Assembly: GCA_003339645.1 (NCBI GenBank)
Contig: QNUV01000041.1
Location: 960,953 to 1,024,952 of the forward strand
DNA from: Microbacterium arborescens
GTDB lineage: Bacteria > Actinomycetota > Actinomycetes > Actinomycetales > Microbacteriaceae
Direction of reading: 5' to 3'
DNA: 64,000 nucleotides
Shown here: positions 62,706 to 64,000 of the stretch, in pieces
How positions within the stretch are numbered: the first letter of the stretch is position 1
How the letters are laid out: every line of letters begins with the position of its first letter
Made by a program: the position numbers and the translations under genes
Notes under the pieces: generated by a model
Databases searched by the model: none
The model's input: the letters and a program-made list of their open reading frames with translations, nothing else
What the model was told of the DNA's origin: nothing

Positions 62706-63121
62706 CGCTCCGCCAGCCGCGGGTCGTCGCGGTGCGCCGCGGGCGCGTGCAGCCGTCCGGCTCATGGATCTATGTCTGGGTCGACGGGGCGACGGGCGAC
62801 ATCGCCTACGTCGGTGCGACACCGTACGACCCCGTGCTTCGCACTCACCTGCACCTCGAGAGCGACGATGCGCAGCTGGGAAGAGTGCGCGCGACCGTCG
62901 ATGGATACGCGGAGCGCGACTTCGACGTTCTCGCCTTCGAGCTTCCCGCCGACATCGAACGCGCTGAAGCGAAGGGTCTCCTCAAGCGCCGTCTCCGTGG
63001 GGATGCCCACCCGTCACCGACGGATGTATCGACGGCGCTGTGGCGCGCGGTGGACGACATCGCACGCGCCGTCGAATACCAGCGTTCCGAGATCGCCCGA
63101 CGCGGTCGGGCAAACGGCTGA
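62702..63121 (+). CDS. GIY-YIG-like protein coupled to the sensor kinase (139 aa)
   Basis: Function unknown. SWIYVWVDGATGDIAYVGAT (residues 21-40) matches the GIY-YIG core (IYxx, then YVGxT), and PVLRTHLHLE supplies the usual downstream Arg/His pair (R47, H49/H51). The catalytic Glu and second half are not clear, so it may be a degenerate or non-catalytic member. Its ATG overlaps the kinase stop (ATGA), so it is translated with the two-component system. The C-terminal half is helical (LWRAVDDIARAVEYQRSEIA). Confidence 0.65.
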   Translation: MTLRQPRVVAVRRGRVQPSGSWIYVWVDGATGDIAYVGATPYDPVLRTHLHLESDDAQLGRVRATVDGYAERDFDVLAFELPADIERAEAKGLLKRRLRGDAHPSPTDVSTALWRAVDDIARAVEYQRSEIARRGRANG

Positions 63122-63217
63122 GGTCGTCTGTTCCTCCCCAGGGGCGATGCTTGGTCGGTCCCGCCTATAGAAGCTTTGTTCTACTCCAATGTCTGACCCT
63201 GTGGGCACAATGGGAAC

Positions 63218-64000
63218 ATGGCAGCGAACGGCGGTGGTGGTCCGGACGGTGGCGTGGTCTCGCCGCACGGTCCCGCGATCGCGGCGTACGGCGAGGCGCT
63301 CGCGGTGGTGCATGACGCGGAGGTCGCGTCGGTGCGGGCTCTGGCCGAGCTGGGCCGGTCGGCGCTTCGTGAGGCGCACCGTGAGGGTGTGCGGGGGATG
63401 GCATCGGACATGGAGCTGCGGTCGGTCGCGGCCGAAGCGGCGGGCCTGGCCCGGCGGACCGACCGGCGCCTGCAGGCCGACATCGACCATGCGCTGACGA
63501 TCGTCGACGAGTACCCGGCCGTGTTCGCGGCGTGGGAGGGGCGGCGGATCACCCGCGACCACGTCGACGTGGTCGTGAAAGCGGGAACCGGGCTGCCCGA
63601 TGAGGTGCGGGGCGAGTTCGAGGTCGCCGCGATCGCGGTGTGCGAGCGTGACATCGCGACCCGGGTGAAACCGGCCCTGCGGGCCCTGGCTGAGAGGCTG
63701 CACGAGCGCACGTTCACCGACCGGCACCGCGACGCCACGGCAGGACGGTGCGTGCGGGTCTCACACGGCGCGGACGGGATGTCGGATGTCACCGCGACAG
63801 TCCCGACCGTGATCGCAGTAGGGATGCTCGACCGGCTCATGCAGATGGGACAGTCCGTGAAGGACGCCCGGGTCGCGGGCGCGGGGGTGGGCGCTGGGGC
63901 GGCTGCTGGGCCGGATGCCGCGAGCGCAGACGAGGCGGCTGATACCCGGACGATGGACCAGCTGCGGGCCGGCATCCTCGGCGACCTCGTCCTCGGAGGC
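63218..64000 (+). CDS. DUF222/HNH (13E12-family) protein, C-terminus outside the window
   Basis: Partial gene; 261 codons are visible from ATG 63218 to the window edge. The DUF222 domain is intact: LARRTDRRLQADIDHALTIV, AWEGRRITRDHVDVV, then ERTFTDRH and GADGMSDVTATVPTVIAVG. It is a relative of the frameshifted gene at 6157, sharing the ERxHxRTFTxRHxxA and GADGMSDxxAT blocks. It reads through the variable linker without a frameshift (ADTRTMDQLRAGILGDL). The HNH domain should lie beyond the window. The LexA-like palindrome seen at the other copy is not present here. Confidence 0.85.
   Translation, partial: MAANGGGGPDGGVVSPHGPAIAAYGEALAVVHDAEVASVRALAELGRSALREAHREGVRGMASDMELRSVAAEAAGLARRTDRRLQADIDHALTIVDEYPAVFAAWEGRRITRDHVDVVVKAGTGLPDEVRGEFEVAAIAVCERDIATRVKPALRALAERLHERTFTDRHRDATAGRCVRVSHGADGMSDVTATVPTVIAVGMLDRLMQMGQSVKDARVAGAGVGAGAAAGPDAASADEAADTRTMDQLRAGILGDLVLGG

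Overview
The window is high-GC actinobacterial chromosome, most likely from Microbacteriaceae and close to Microbacterium. Evidence is the uniform high GC, frequent GTG starts, many ATGA/GTGA gene overlaps, and families typical of that group (DUF6264-, DUF6226-, DUF4245- and DUF4307-like proteins, DUF222/HNH genes). Most of it is conserved core genome. I see no insertion sequence, prophage, rRNA or CRISPR array, and only one tRNA.

Layout. 1-4.3 kb: a truncated dehydrogenase, small zinc-finger-like and acidic proteins, a zinc alcohol dehydrogenase, Dps. 4.3-8.5 kb: ychF, a DnaQ-type exonuclease, a frameshifted DUF222/HNH gene with a LexA-like box over its start. 8.6-20.2 kb: rmuC, glpX, fba, ispH, then the run xseA-xseB-DUF4245-carbonic anhydrase-fumC and a histidine kinase/response regulator pair. 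20-29 kb: phoH-like, uppS, trhA, DUF4307, greA, ilvA, an AI-2E-type permease, lemA, and a MarR/EamA divergon whose EamA stop codon lies inside a tRNA gene. 29-39 kb: an 84-bp tandem repeat, ndh, a membrane-anchored subtilase, DUF501, a DivIC/FtsB-like protein, eno, a fused SGNH hydrolase/O-methyltransferase, a palindrome-flanked HTH/membrane protein pair, hisS, mazG. 39-50 kb: ppc, gdhA, an amino-acid permease, mfd, pth, rplY. 50-59 kb: a sugar-acid (idonate/gluconate) catabolic cluster. 59-64 kb: corA, a second two-component system followed by a GIY-YIG-like protein, and a second, truncated DUF222 gene. Gene order in 4-28 kb and 32-50 kb resembles the greA-to-ychF and pth-to-DUF501 neighbourhoods of Mycobacterium tuberculosis (from memory, not checked here).

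How the genes work together. Central carbon genes are concentrated here (glpX, fba, eno, ppc, fumC, gdhA, gnd). In the sugar-acid cluster, GntP imports gluconate-like acids, IdnD and IdnO interconvert idonate, 5-ketogluconate and gluconate, an FGGY kinase phosphorylates, and Gnd or the KDPG aldolase feeds products to central metabolism. A GntR/FadR-type regulator sits between two divergent blocks, and similar ATGATC-containing sites lie in both divergent promoter regions. No 6-phosphogluconate dehydratase is present to link 6-phosphogluconate to the aldolase.

The least ordinary observations are: a 73-nt tRNA with a UAA anticodon and a short variable loop; the HNH frameshift at a UGA-C flanked by two hairpins; two identical GTCAAC-N5-GTTGAC palindromes ahead of an HTH operon; a tandem MarR operator covering a leaderless-looking start; the SGNH/methyltransferase fusion; and a degenerate GIY-YIG protein translationally coupled to a sensor kinase. 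I did not find a clearly new multi-gene system.
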